NCBI RefSeq assembly: GCF_041902845.1
Contig: NZ_CP159486.1
Span: 248,001 to 312,000, forward strand
DNA: 64,000 bases
Origin: Limibacterium fermenti
GTDB taxonomy: Bacteria > Bacteroidota > Bacteroidia > Bacteroidales > Dysgonomonadaceae
Direction: 5' to 3'
Shown: positions 42,441 through 51,162 of the stretch, piece after piece
How positions within the stretch are numbered: the stretch's first letter is position 1
How the letters are laid out: every line of letters begins with the position of its first letter
Notes under the pieces: generated by a model
Seen by the model: the letters and a program-made list of their open reading frames with translations, nothing else
What the model was told of the DNA's origin: nothing
Databases searched by the model: none
Position numbers and translations under genes: made by a program

Positions 42441-43148
42441 TTAACTTTTAATTTTTTTGCCGAGTGCTTCCAGCAATTGAGGAGTATCTTTCAGTGCGAT
42501 GGCTGCGATGGTATACATGTCGCCCATTTCCTTGTCAAGTTTGCGGAAAGCGGCATTTTTTGCCGGTGTAGAGGCCTCCGACTCGCCTTTTTCGCGGAAA
42601 TATGCCTCGCGTGCTTTTTCCGTAGCGTCTATCAACGAATTGGCGGCTGTAACGTGTTCGGCCGTGATCATGAGAGGTGTCAGGCGGTCGAGATATTCTT
42701 GCTTTTCACTCAACGTGCGGTAGAAAAGCTTTACGATGTCGATTCTTCCGGCATACGAAGTCGGTATACGTCCGTCAAGTTCTAAAATGGCCAGTATTTC
42801 AGGTTCTTCTCGGAATACGCGTTTGGCCTTTTTGCGGTCGTCGCCATACATTTCAAAGAGTTTTTCGGCCGAATCTTCGAAAGTGGCCCGTGAAGCCAAC
42901 GATTCCTGGCCCTCCCGTTCGTTCTTGTGATATTCGGCGCGGGCGTTATCGCGGGTAGCCGACAGCCCGGCCACTTGTTCTTCACCATACCCGTGAACGG
43001 CCATTTTTTCTTTGATTACCGCTTGGTTTTGAAGGTTCTCTATAGCTGTGTCGGCTCTCAACAATGTTTCTTTGTTCGATACATAATTCTTCCGTTTCGG
43101 TTTTTCTTCTTCTTGCCGTTTTTCAGATAACTCGCTATTGTCTTTCAT
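42441..43148 (-). CDS. Helical protein of a Bacteroidetes family of unknown function
   Basis: A 235-residue protein with no signal peptide. It has a highly charged N-terminal region (KRQEEEKPKRKN), predicted long helices, and a FEDSAEKLFEMYGDDRKKAK core followed by ILELDGRIPTSY. I recognise this style from cytoplasmic Bacteroidetes proteins that often occur in families, but no function is known to me. It stands alone beside IS copy 2 and the 21-bp tandem array. The 6901-7584 protein is similar in size and composition but not in sequence. Confidence 0.8.
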   Translation of the reverse strand: MKDNSELSEKRQEEEKPKRKNYVSNKETLLRADTAIENLQNQAVIKEKMAVHGYGEEQVAGLSATRDNARAEYHKNEREGQESLASRATFEDSAEKLFEMYGDDRKKAKRVFREEPEILAILELDGRIPTSYAGRIDIVKLFYRTLSEKQEYLDRLTPLMITAEHVTAANSLIDATEKAREAYFREKGESEASTPAKNAAFRKLDKEMGDMYTIAAIALKDTPQLLEALGKKIKS

Positions 43149-43329
43149 TTTTGTTTACTATTAATGTTATTATTAATTCTATAAAATCGTCTTGCAAAAT
43201 TATGCATTCTTCCGGTAAAACGGTTTGCTAATACCGTTAAAAATGAGTTTTTTAACCATGATTAGCCGAACGTGTCCGGTTTTAATATTGTTTAGCCTTG
43301 CAGTTATTATTCCGGGCGTCCATCCGGGG

Positions 43330-43581
43330 TGTTTTACCGTTTATCCGCCGCATTTGTACATTCATTTACCGTTTCCTCCCATCGATTCATAACATCCGAC
43401 GGTTCATTTATCGTTTCCTACCATTGATCGGACATTTCCTACCGTCAATTGATTATTTCCTACCGTTCATCCTCCATTTCTTACCGTCGATTTACCCTTT
43501 CCTACCGTCCGTCTATCGTTTCCGACAGTTGATTCATGACATCCTGCCATCGATTGGGTATTTCCTGCCATCGATCCATGT
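43330..43581 (+). repeat. About eleven-copy 21-bp tandem repeat array
   Basis: The unit (TTTCCTACCGTYGATTGAT...) recurs exactly every 21 bp: starts at 43372, 43393, 43414, 43435, 43456, 43477, 43498, 43519, 43540 and 43561, with weaker copies at 43330 and 43351. Because 21 is a multiple of 3, a plus-strand frame (43298-43594) stays open and would encode a heptad of the FLPSIDY type. That frame has no signal or domain and is probably not a gene. The array sits in the 470-base gap upstream of the 42441 gene. Confidence 0.8.
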
Positions 43582-43621
43582 CATTTTGGCATGAATGCTT
43601 TCTGTTTGGTCGATTTGACTC

Positions 43622-44203
43622 TTAAAAAGAGATTCCTATATTCAAACCGATTGCCGAATTACGATGTGTATTCGCGTATCCGGTCGTTTCATTTTTTATA
43701 TGCATTTGATGGATATCGTTCGACAGGGAAACGAACAGTCGGGTCTTCCCGCGCAGGTGATATGATACGCCGCCCGAGAAAGAAGCGAATAATCCCCCTG
43801 TATATTTCAGGAGATTGCTTTCAGTGGAGGGCGTATCCCTCGTTTTTGTTAACGGCAATCGTTCGGATCTTTCGGAAAAGCCATACCCGCATTTGACGGA
43901 AATAAAAGGAGTGAATTTGCTGTTGTTTGTAAAACTCCATTTGCCGTATAAAAAGACGGGCAGGCTGTTTTTGATGATTCCGTCTTTAAAAAACATCGCT
44001 CCGACCCCCATTCCGAGAGACAAATTTTTTGTCATCCGGTACGCTCCCGTAACGGAAGCCAGCCGTGAGTCGAAATCGGTAGATGCCGACTTCGACACCA
44101 CCGTTGTTTCCAGTATTATTTCTATTTTTTCAGGAAGCGCCGCTTTCAGCAAAACGGCACAGGAAGAAAACAGAAGTAGAAAAATCATTTTTTTCATCAT
44201 CAT
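43622..44203 (-). CDS. Outer-membrane beta-barrel protein
   Basis: From ATG 44201-44203 the product is 193 residues with a signal peptide (MIFLLLFSSCAVLLKA). Several amphipathic beta strands follow (LSLGMGVGAMFF, FTPFISVKCGYGFSE, YTGGLFASFSGGVSYHL) and it ends in IGLNIGISF, with a terminal F as in outer-membrane barrels. Upstream in-frame codons have no signal-like sequence and were left out. The size fits an 8-strand barrel. No close family was recognised. Confidence 0.8.
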   Translation of the reverse strand: MMMKKMIFLLLFSSCAVLLKAALPEKIEIILETTVVSKSASTDFDSRLASVTGAYRMTKNLSLGMGVGAMFFKDGIIKNSLPVFLYGKWSFTNNSKFTPFISVKCGYGFSERSERLPLTKTRDTPSTESNLLKYTGGLFASFSGGVSYHLRGKTRLFVSLSNDIHQMHIKNETTGYANTHRNSAIGLNIGISF

Positions 44204-44529
44204 TAATATCCTAAAACCATTAAAATTACTAATCCTGCTTGAACGGCTATCGTAAGAACTTCTCCCAACACCAAACCCATTTTCTTTCCGGCAATTGTTT
44301 TCTTTCAACGTATCCTGTGGAGGGAGATAGCTTTCCTCCGCAGAATCGCCTGCCTGTTTCTTTTTCGATTTATTATAGCTTGTTTTTTTATTACGCTAAA
44401 GTTTTTAATTCGGAGGCAAAGATACGGCGAATGTTGCTCCGCCGCAATAGAAATCAGTGCTACACTTAGAATATTTAGAATTTTGAAAGAGATAACTATT
44501 TATTTATAAGTATTCTATCGTTTCTTGTA

Positions 44530-44673
44530 TTAAGACGATTGTCTTTTTCTACGTTGATTGGTGTAAAGTTTCTTTTGCCGTTGAAAGTCGTATACATAAA
44601 TTCTCAGATCCGAGCTGAAAAGGCGGTCAATCGCAGCAAGTCTTTCCTGTAATATTCGTTTTAATGGCTCCAT
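44530..44673 (-). CDS. Small ORF, possible N-terminal fragment of a PAS regulator
   Basis: A 47-codon frame, shorter than the usual cutoff, starting MEPLKRILQERLAAIDRLFS and including LRIYVYDFQRQKKLYTNQ. That text resembles the first strands of a PAS domain (Y-x-Y-D-x-x-x-Q-x-x-x-Y-x-N), and the frame then ends after a basic tail. It begins 8 bases from a 32-bp dyad that holds the CAC-AAAA-GTG core. It may be a genuine small gene or the stub of a regulator similar to the one at 9040. The rest of the gap 44204-44867 has no other gene. Confidence 0.35.
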   Translation of the reverse strand: MEPLKRILQERLAAIDRLFSSDLRIYVYDFQRQKKLYTNQRRKRQSS

Positions 44674-44680
44674 AACGATT

Positions 44681-44712
44681 GAATTAGTTCACACAAAAGT
44701 GCAAACTAATTC
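44681..44712. promoter_or_regulatory. Orphan 32-bp dyad with the lux-box-like core
   Basis: A 9-bp perfect inverted repeat (GAATTAGTT at 44681-44689, complement at 44704-44712) surrounds CACACAAAAGTGCA (44690-44703). Its CAC-AAAA-GTG core matches the boxes at 9861, 10581 and 10619. The outer arms are not present in those boxes. It sits directly upstream of the small ORF at 44530-44673 and is far from the toxin locus. Confidence 0.65.
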
Positions 44713-44732
44713 CTAACTGACAAATTTTACGT

Positions 44733-44760
44733 AAAAATCGTCACTGCACTGACGATTTTT
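44733..44760. terminator. Terminator hairpin
   Basis: A perfect 11-bp stem AAAAATCGTCA (44733-44743) with TGACGATTTTT (44750-44760) and a 6-base loop, continuing into further T residues on the plus strand. It can serve as a second stop for the YCII transcript or separate it from the dyad region. Confidence 0.6.
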
Positions 44761-44811
44761 TTATGATCAAGCCATCGTGTCGGCTAGACCGCTTATTTCA
44801 AGGAACAAAAA

Positions 44812-44845
44812 TATCCGTCCGATGCCACAAGCTATCGGACGGATA
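44812..44845 (-). terminator. Terminator of the YCII gene
   Basis: A perfect 12-bp stem (TATCCGTCCGAT 44812-44823, complement 44834-44845) with a 10-base loop, followed on the minus strand by TTTTTGTTCC. It lies 22 bases past the YCII stop codon. Confidence 0.8.
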
Positions 44846-44867
44846 GATAGGTGCGTTGAAAACGCGG

Positions 44868-45215
44868 TCACTCGTTACCTTTAATGAAGCGTGCAATCTC
44901 CCTTACTTCGATGCTTCCTCCGACCTCGAAAATGGGATTGGCTTTGGCAATCTCTACCGCTTCCTCCACGTTTTCAGCTTTTACAATGACATAGCCCGTT
45001 ACGATTTCCTTGCCTTCGGAATGCGGCGCATCCGCTACGGTTTTATCCGCTTGAATGGTTTTGGCCCCCGCAGGTGACAGGGTGTTGCCTTTGTCGGCGA
45101 GTTTGTTTTGTTTGGCCAGGTTTCCGAGCCAATCCATTCTTTCTTTCACTTGTCCGGCAGACGGTTTAAGTTCCGACTCTTTGTTTAATCTGAATAGAAA
45201 TATAAAATCTTTCAT
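44868..45215 (-). CDS. YCII-related domain protein
   Basis: A 115-residue protein with the dimeric alpha-beta fold of YCII/DGPF proteins: FIFLFRLNKESELKPSAGQV, KERMDWLGNLAKQNKLADKG and TGYVIVKAENVEEAVEIAKA, ending with a GSIEVREIA strand. Members bind or act on small molecules, and some occur with ECF sigma factors. There is no catalytic evidence here. It has its own terminator and no operon partner. Confidence 0.88.
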   Translation of the reverse strand: MKDFIFLFRLNKESELKPSAGQVKERMDWLGNLAKQNKLADKGNTLSPAGAKTIQADKTVADAPHSEGKEIVTGYVIVKAENVEEAVEIAKANPIFEVGGSIEVREIARFIKGNE

Positions 45216-45283
45216 ACGTACACTTTTTATTTATTAAAATCGAGACAAAGGTAAGACGCAAAAAGAGTTAAATAGTAGGACTT

Positions 45284-46105
45284 TCAGAAGAGTTTTCGGT
45301 ACTTTTTCAAAAAAATCCCCGGTGATAGGCCTGTTTTCTTTTTGAAGATACGGGCAAAGTAGGATGAATCGTCGAAGCCCATTTGAAAGGCGATTTCAGA
45401 GATGTTGTCACCCGAATAGATCAAAAGGCGTTTGGCTTCCGTAATTTTCAGATTAAGCAGGTATTGTTTGGCGGAAATACCGAGTACTGTTTCGCACGTG
45501 CGGCTCAATTGGTCGGTACGGACATTCAATTTATCCGCATAAGAACGAATCCCAAATGATTTTGAATAATCTGATAGTACCAATTGTTTAAATTCTTCGA
45601 TCAACGTATTCCCTTGGCTGGTCTTTATCTGCTTTTTTTCTGCAATTCGTTGTAAAAGAAGAAGGTAATAACGGATTCCGGCTTGTACATTATCGTTTGA
45701 GAGGGCGTCGTTTTTTTGGAATTCCGTTAAAATATTCGTAAACAGGCGGGCGTGGAAATCCGCATCGGCATTATCGATATCTAAAAACGGAAAGGTATAA
45801 CGAAGGTTGATATCTGTCGCTGCACGATAGTCTATGGCGATGAAATATCCCTGGTTATTATTGTAAAGTCCCCAGTTGTGCACTTGTTTGGGGGCGACGT
45901 AGAACAGGCGTTGAGGTTTTATCTCAAACTCATCCGAATCGATCACATAAATTCCGCTTCCGTGCGTAAACCATACGAAAGAAAAAAACAGATGACGGTG
46001 CGGCCATTCCAGTTCCGCATCGTCCATCGATGTGAAATGCCGGATATAAAAGAATCTTTCCTGCATGGCGTCGGGCAGGACTTCCGTGAAGGAGTATTCT
46101 TTCAT
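45284..46105 (-). CDS. AraC family transcriptional regulator
   Basis: A 273-residue protein. The N-terminal part (about 1-150) is a cupin-type ligand pocket (HRHLFFSFVWFTHGSGIYVI, FYVAPKQVHNWGLY). The C-terminal 100 residues carry two helix-turn-helix units (YADKLNVRTDQLSRTCETVL, then ISEIAFQMGFDDSSYFARIF, then KKKTGLSPGIF). It probably senses a small molecule. The neighbour upstream on the same strand is pepE, but no shared target can be told from the sequence. Confidence 0.95.
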   Translation of the reverse strand: MKEYSFTEVLPDAMQERFFYIRHFTSMDDAELEWPHRHLFFSFVWFTHGSGIYVIDSDEFEIKPQRLFYVAPKQVHNWGLYNNNQGYFIAIDYRAATDINLRYTFPFLDIDNADADFHARLFTNILTEFQKNDALSNDNVQAGIRYYLLLLQRIAEKKQIKTSQGNTLIEEFKQLVLSDYSKSFGIRSYADKLNVRTDQLSRTCETVLGISAKQYLLNLKITEAKRLLIYSGDNISEIAFQMGFDDSSYFARIFKKKTGLSPGIFLKKYRKLF

Positions 46106-46125
46106 CGAATCAACGGCCTGTAATG

Positions 46126-46833
46126 TTATCGCAACAGGAAACTGAAGTCGTCTTCGTTCGACAGCTCGCGAGGATCCTCCCCGTAATGGAAAACGCGCGC
46201 CTTGCGGTTGCCGATGAGCACCAGTTCGTCCTCTTCGAGCAGCAGCGATGTCCCCTCGCGCAATCCCACCACATACAGGTCGCGGTTGACTTCGATAAAC
46301 TCGTTGATGCGCACCTCGCGCGTTTCGCCGCCGTGGTTGGCCGGGTTTTCATCGAGATAATGCGGGTTGATTTGGAAAGGCACCAGGTTCAACGTTTTAA
46401 ATTTCAACGGCTCCGCGATGGGCATGTCGTTGGTTGTGCGCAGGGTGGGGCAGGCGATGTTCGATCCGGCGCTCCAGCCGATATAAGGCGTGCCTTGGCG
46501 AACCTTTTTACGGATAGCTTTCATGAGTTTTCTCTCTTGCAGCATCTTGACGAGCTGCCAGGTGTTGCCGCCTCCAACGACAATGGCTTCGGCGTTTTCG
46601 ATAGCTTCGACCGGATTGATAAAGCGATGGATGCCCGTCACGCGATGGCCTATTTGGGCAAAGCGCGCATTTACCCGGGCTTCGTATTCGTCAAACGAAA
46701 AAGTGACGGCCGCGTAAGGGATAAACACGGCGTTTTTCGTCTTCTCTCCTAAAAATTCCCTGATAGTTTCTTTCGGATGTTCCAGATACCCTTCACCCGG
46801 ATTGGTAGAATTGCTGATCAACAATAGTCTCAT
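46126..46833 (-). CDS. pepE: Dipeptidase E (S51 serine peptidase)
   Basis: About 235 residues from ATG 46831-46833. An extended frame to 46878 is unlikely because the family starts at MRLLLISNSTNPGEGYLEHP. The nucleophile is in GWSAGSNIACPTL (Ser in G-x-S-A-G-S), with AIVVGGGNTWQLVKML upstream and the acid/His partners further on. The family cleaves dipeptides with N-terminal aspartate. The length is normal. It is located next to an AraC regulator but separated by 20 bases. Confidence 0.95.
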   Translation of the reverse strand: MRLLLISNSTNPGEGYLEHPKETIREFLGEKTKNAVFIPYAAVTFSFDEYEARVNARFAQIGHRVTGIHRFINPVEAIENAEAIVVGGGNTWQLVKMLQERKLMKAIRKKVRQGTPYIGWSAGSNIACPTLRTTNDMPIAEPLKFKTLNLVPFQINPHYLDENPANHGGETREVRINEFIEVNRDLYVVGLREGTSLLLEEDELVLIGNRKARVFHYGEDPRELSNEDDFSFLLR

Positions 46834-46924
46834 ATCATCATTGTTTTTTGGTCTTGTTTTTTTTATATATAGGTGCAAATATAACGAAAAAGGCTAAAAC
46901 GGGCGATATGACGCGGGAATAAAT

Positions 46925-46932
46925 TATTTTTG
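46925..46932 (+). promoter_or_regulatory. -7 element of the HEAT protein gene
   Basis: TATTTTTG matches TAnnTTTG. The start codon at 46945 is only 12 bases away, so the mRNA would be nearly leaderless. This also rules out the upstream TTG at 46930 as a start. Confidence 0.5.
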
Positions 46933-46944
46933 CACACGAATAAA

Positions 46945-47622
46945 ATGAAGATGGAAGAATCAATAAACGATATAATACGAAAAATCAGGACGGACCTGCG
47001 GCGCTACATGAACGGTATTGCCGCGGCCGGCATGCGCGATAAGGGCGTACATTACCGCATGAATTTCGGCGTGGAGATTCTCCGCCTGAAACGCATCGCC
47101 GCAAAGTATACACCAAACAAAGACCTGGCCCAAAGGCTGTGGAACGAGGATGTGCGCGAACTCAAGATATTGGCTACCATGCTGTATCCCCCGCACGAGT
47201 TTTCTACGGATACGGCCGAACTATGGGTGCGCGAAATTCCTTATCAGGAGATACGGGAGCAGTGGTGCATGAACCTGTTGCAGAAACTCGATACGGCCGG
47301 TGTGTTGGTGGAGCGGTGGATAAGCGATGCGGATGAGTCGGTACGCGCCACGGGCTATTGGTTGTATGCTCGGTTATGCCTCGCCGCTTCGCCTTTGTCG
47401 GAGAATATTCCCGGAGGAGCGTTGCTCGAAGCGTCTTGTGGCGATTTAGAGAACGAATCGATCGTGTTGCGTCAGGCCGCGCTCAATGTGTTGCGGTTTT
47501 ATGGCCGCGTTTCCGGCGATCGTGCGGCGGAAGTCATGCATAAGATCGGATCGTTCCAACACTCGCTGCGGCCCGCCGGGCGGGAGATCTTCGATGCTTT
47601 ACGCTTTGAGTTCGAAGGATAG
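46945..47622 (+). CDS. AlkD-like HEAT-repeat DNA alkylation repair protein
   Basis: About 225 residues of amphipathic helix pairs, starting MKMEESINDIIRKIRTDLRR. Family-type segments are VREIPYQEIREQWCMNLLQK, the RWISDADESVRATGYWLYAR helix and SIVLRQAALNVLRFYGRVSG. AlkD proteins are HEAT-fold glycosylases that excise alkylated bases. The key Trp and Asp were not matched with certainty, so a non-catalytic homolog is possible. A second ATG at 46951 is an equally good start. It ends at a terminator shared with the CbiK operon. Confidence 0.75.
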   Translation: MKMEESINDIIRKIRTDLRRYMNGIAAAGMRDKGVHYRMNFGVEILRLKRIAAKYTPNKDLAQRLWNEDVRELKILATMLYPPHEFSTDTAELWVREIPYQEIREQWCMNLLQKLDTAGVLVERWISDADESVRATGYWLYARLCLAASPLSENIPGGALLEASCGDLENESIVLRQAALNVLRFYGRVSGDRAAEVMHKIGSFQHSLRPAGREIFDALRFEFEG

Positions 47623-47656
47623 GCCTCGTGATGGTTGATGTAAGGTTGAAGCTAAA

Positions 47657-47697
47657 AAAAATCCCGGGCATCTTTGTACAGAGTTGTCCGGGATTTT
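47657..47697. terminator. Bidirectional terminator
   Basis: An AAAATCCCGG arm near 47657 pairs with CCGGGATTTT ending at 47697 around a 14-17-base loop, with A and T tracts on both sides. It separates the plus-strand HEAT protein gene from the minus-strand CbiK operon. Confidence 0.75.
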
Positions 47698-47721
47698 GTC
47701 GGCGATCATCTCGAAATCATG

Positions 47722-48795
47722 TTAGTCGCCTAAATGTTCGTGCCATGATGTTGCATCTTTAACGGCCTTTTTCATGTGGTCGAGCCAGATGGCGCGAATT
47801 GCCTTATGATCGCCCAACCCGATTACGTTGAATTTCGCCGGATCGGTGGTTGCACCTTCCGGACTGATGGTGAAGCCGAGCTTCTCCAATTTTAATTTCC
47901 AACTGTATTGGGCATCGTGGTCGGATTCTTCCGGATTGACCTTCTCCAGGGTTTGTCCGTCTTCCAGTCCGCCGAGAAGGTCGTTCTGGGCATGGTCGCC
48001 GGCAATCGACATCAACGGGGACAGATTGACCGTCACTTCTTGAGGCGTTTTGTTTTTCCTTTCGGCATATGCAACAAGTTCTTCGCGGATATGCGTAAAC
48101 ATCTGGTCGCCCCAATCAACAGTGCCGACGAAAATATTTTTCTCCCCGCTAAGCTTTTGCAAGGCCTCTTCCAACTGTTCGTAACGCAAATTGGCATGAT
48201 TGTATTCCCTGTCGGGGTTGCCGTGGCCCATTAGCGCCACCACTTCGCCTTTTGTCAACCGCTCTTTATAAAAGTCGTACAGGATTTTGGCGACTTTGTC
48301 CACATCTTCTTCCGTCTCGAGCAGACAAGGGCTTTTTGCGACCTTGACGTCTGCGTAAGGAATCATAAAGTTCTTTTTTACGTCCGTATTCATCAAACTC
48401 AGATACTCTTCGCCCGGAATAATATGAAGGGATTGCACATACACGGTTTGGTAACCTGCCTTTCCGATGGCGTCGAGCCACAAGTCGGGTTGCGCGTAAG
48501 CTTTTCCTATTTGTGCATACACGCGCGATACAATAGTGCGTGAAGTGAACGACATGTAAATGTCGGTGTTGGGATACGCATCCTGATAATCTTTGATGAT
48601 CTTGTCGTAAGTAGCCTGAGGTTGTTCGTAGGTACTGCCGAAAGAGCAAAGCAACAAGGCTGTCGGGTTCTTTTTGGTTATGCTGACCGCATCACGGTCG
48701 CCGTACGGGGCGGGATCGTCCTCACCGCATGACGTGATAAAACCGGCTGACAGAATGAGTGTCAGGGAGAAACAGAATTTAAGAAATTTGTTCAT
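47722..48795 (-). CDS. CbiK-like cobaltochelatase-family lipoprotein
   Basis: A 357-residue protein with a lipoprotein signal (SAGFITSC, Cys23) and a CbiK chelatase fold. Segments seen are LLLCSFGSTYEQPQATYDKI, YMSFTSRTIVSRV, VQSLHIIPGEEYLSL (the His of the HIIPG motif is metal-binding in CbiK), EVVALMGHGNPDREYN (a second His) and FVGTVDWGDQMFT. Cytoplasmic CbiK inserts cobalt into sirohydrochlorin. An exported lipoprotein form is known in Porphyromonas gingivalis (IhtB) as part of tetrapyrrole uptake. Downstream of a cobalamin riboswitch and two receptors, it likely handles or traps corrinoids or other tetrapyrroles at the surface. Confidence 0.9.
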   Translation of the reverse strand: MNKFLKFCFSLTLILSAGFITSCGEDDPAPYGDRDAVSITKKNPTALLLCSFGSTYEQPQATYDKIIKDYQDAYPNTDIYMSFTSRTIVSRVYAQIGKAYAQPDLWLDAIGKAGYQTVYVQSLHIIPGEEYLSLMNTDVKKNFMIPYADVKVAKSPCLLETEEDVDKVAKILYDFYKERLTKGEVVALMGHGNPDREYNHANLRYEQLEEALQKLSGEKNIFVGTVDWGDQMFTHIREELVAYAERKNKTPQEVTVNLSPLMSIAGDHAQNDLLGGLEDGQTLEKVNPEESDHDAQYSWKLKLEKLGFTISPEGATTDPAKFNVIGLGDHKAIRAIWLDHMKKAVKDATSWHEHLGD

Positions 48796-48826
48796 AATAC
48801 ATTGTTTTAAATGAATAATAAAAATG

Positions 48827-51097
48827 TTATTTATCTGAATGTTGAAATTTGATTGTCACCGATGCGTAAAGTGTACGCCCCGGGCTGATTGTCCCTCTGT
48901 TGTGCCCGAAAGGCGTACGATCTACATAATTAAATAGATTGTCTATGCCGACATGTACATCGACTGGAAATCTTTTCTTATCGAAAAAACTATGGACGCT
49001 GTTTATACGCCATAATTGATAGGGCTTGGCATTGCCGTCGGAGGTATAATACCGTTCCGATTGGTAGCGACCGTAAATACTGATTCCCATGGTATATTTT
49101 TTCCATGCATGTCGCCACGACGACTGGAAAGTGACGTTGTGATGCGCCGTGCCGTTTATATGGACATACTTCATATAATCTTCCGCCTCTTCGTCATCCG
49201 TGCGCTGTTCTTTAGCATTCAGGTAACTGTATGTGCCGCCTGCTTCGATTTGGTGCGGCAAATTCACATGGAACGAAACGTCGAGGCCGTAAATTCTACC
49301 TTTCGACAGATTTACATACCGCATGGTTTCTTCCACCAGGAGCTGCCTGTCTTCGTAAGAAGTTTCCGTATGTTGAAGCGAGATAATGTTCCCGATCCGG
49401 TTGTGGTAGGCCGTCAGGCTTGCCTGTATACGGGGCGTATTGTATTCGGCTCCTATGGCGTAATAATCGGACTGTTGGGGCTTTAACCGTTCATTTCCGT
49501 AATACGCCTTAAGCTTGCTCATGATGGTTGCATGATAATGATAATACAATTCCTTAACGGTCGGCGTCTTGAATCCATTGGCATACGTGGCGCGCAACGA
49601 AAAGTCATTGATTTTGTAGAGCCCGGATATTTTGGGCGTCAGGCTCTTTCCGAATGCTTTATGTTCTGCCAGCCGCATTCCTCCGGTAATGTTGATTTTC
49701 TCCGTCGGGTTCCATTCTTCCTGAATATAGACGCTCAGGGTGTAAGCCGATGCTTCGTTATTTTTCAACCGGTAAGGTGCGACCAACTTTTCATGAAGAT
49801 ATTCCACGCCCGAACTAAGTGTATGCTGTTCGCCTAAATGAAAAACCCCTTTCATATTGCCCATCCGGCGGCGCTGTGAGGTTTGCAGGGCGCGGTCGCC
49901 GGGATAATATACAATCCGCTTGCCGTTCTCATCGAAATAATCCGTATAATCGCGGCTGGTATAATCGTAGAAATAGTCGTTTTTGTCATAATCCACATCC
50001 AGCGAAAGATAATTTTTGTTTTTCATTTCATACCGTCCTCCTGTGGCGTAATGTTGGTCGCGGTAATAGAAATCGTAAAAGCGCCATTGGGGAATACCTG
50101 TCGGCCGGTACGTATGCTTCTCATAAAAAGAAGCGTCGGCAGTCCATTTGAATGATTTGCTCAATTGGTACGTCAGGTTTTCCGAAACGGTGTAGTTTGT
50201 ACTGCGGTTGACGGTGCGGGTCACACTGTTTTCGACCAGTTTTCCGCGGTGATATTCCAAATCGGTATTTTTCCAGCCGTCGGTGCGCCTGCCCGAAAAA
50301 GAAGTCGTTGAGTTCCATTTGCCGCGGATAAATCCTATCCGGTTGCTTTGGTTCAGGTCGCCGTATGCCCCGATGCGGGTCGTATTGGCCGCGCTCCATT
50401 TATCGGTATTCCTTTTGGATATAAAATTGATCACTCCCCCTATGGCATCCGATCCGTAGAGCGAAGACGAGGCCCCCTTTACGATTTCGATGCGCTCTAT
50501 ATTATGAAAGTTAATGCGGCTCAAATCATTTTGCCCGCCCACGTCACCGTTGATTCGTTTGCCGTCTATCAATATCAGGATATAGTCATTTTTCAACCCG
50601 TTCAGTTGAACATTGCTGCCCATATCGTTGGGGTTGAACGTAAGCCCCGCCGATAGCCCTCCGATCACCTCTTCTATATCACGTCCGGCATATTCATTCA
50701 ACGCCGCTCCCGAAATCACCTCTGTCTGTACGGGCGCATCCTTGAAATAGTGCGGCGTGCCGGTTCCGGTAACGACGATTTCATTCAGCGAAAAAGATAC
50801 CGGCTCCAGGCGGAAATCGGCATTCACGCCCTCGCCGCTTAGGTCAATGTCCCGTTTCTGCGTTTCATATCCTAACGCAGATACAACAACCGTATAGTTC
50901 CCCCCGGCAAGTTCAAGGGAATAATATCCGTTAGCGTCGGAATACGTTTTTTGCGCTGTCTTTTCGATCGATACGAGCGCTTGCCCGACAGGCGAACGGC
51001 TCTTTTCGAAAATAACGCCCGATAACCTGATTTTTCCTTGTGCGGAAACGTTCGCAACACATCCGGCAAAGAGCAGCAGGATAAAAAAGTTCCGCAT
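48827..51097 (-). CDS. TonB-dependent receptor, cobalamin-riboswitch operon
   Basis: From ATG 51095-51097 the product is about 756 residues (a longer frame to 51160 lacks a signal). It has a signal peptide (FFILLLFAGCVANVSAQ), a carboxypeptidase-regulatory-like domain at about 20-105, a plug (about 110-225) with ASSSLYGSDAIGGVINFISK, and a barrel ending in FQHSDK. It is the smaller BtuB/CirA type of receptor, without a SusD partner. It is 31 bases upstream of the CbiK-like lipoprotein gene. The ligand is inferred to be a corrinoid from the riboswitch, not seen directly. Confidence 0.93.
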   Translation of the reverse strand: MRNFFILLLFAGCVANVSAQGKIRLSGVIFEKSRSPVGQALVSIEKTAQKTYSDANGYYSLELAGGNYTVVVSALGYETQKRDIDLSGEGVNADFRLEPVSFSLNEIVVTGTGTPHYFKDAPVQTEVISGAALNEYAGRDIEEVIGGLSAGLTFNPNDMGSNVQLNGLKNDYILILIDGKRINGDVGGQNDLSRINFHNIERIEIVKGASSSLYGSDAIGGVINFISKRNTDKWSAANTTRIGAYGDLNQSNRIGFIRGKWNSTTSFSGRRTDGWKNTDLEYHRGKLVENSVTRTVNRSTNYTVSENLTYQLSKSFKWTADASFYEKHTYRPTGIPQWRFYDFYYRDQHYATGGRYEMKNKNYLSLDVDYDKNDYFYDYTSRDYTDYFDENGKRIVYYPGDRALQTSQRRRMGNMKGVFHLGEQHTLSSGVEYLHEKLVAPYRLKNNEASAYTLSVYIQEEWNPTEKINITGGMRLAEHKAFGKSLTPKISGLYKINDFSLRATYANGFKTPTVKELYYHYHATIMSKLKAYYGNERLKPQQSDYYAIGAEYNTPRIQASLTAYHNRIGNIISLQHTETSYEDRQLLVEETMRYVNLSKGRIYGLDVSFHVNLPHQIEAGGTYSYLNAKEQRTDDEEAEDYMKYVHINGTAHHNVTFQSSWRHAWKKYTMGISIYGRYQSERYYTSDGNAKPYQLWRINSVHSFFDKKRFPVDVHVGIDNLFNYVDRTPFGHNRGTISPGRTLYASVTIKFQHSDK

Positions 51098-51162
51098 CCC
51101 CGTTCCCGATTCCGGCAAACAACCCTTAGGCTCTGCTAAAGCAATATTTTTTACGCTCATTT

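Noticed and set aside
43298..43594. 98-codon frame across the 21-bp array, and the array as CRISPR or FLPSID-repeat protein
   Set aside because: Heptads such as FLPSIDY arise directly from the 21-bp unit. No signal or start context, and no spacers.
44239..44469. 76-codon plus-strand frame upstream of the small PAS-like ORF
   Set aside because: A+T-driven open frame without domain, overlapping the start region of the minus-strand outer-membrane gene.
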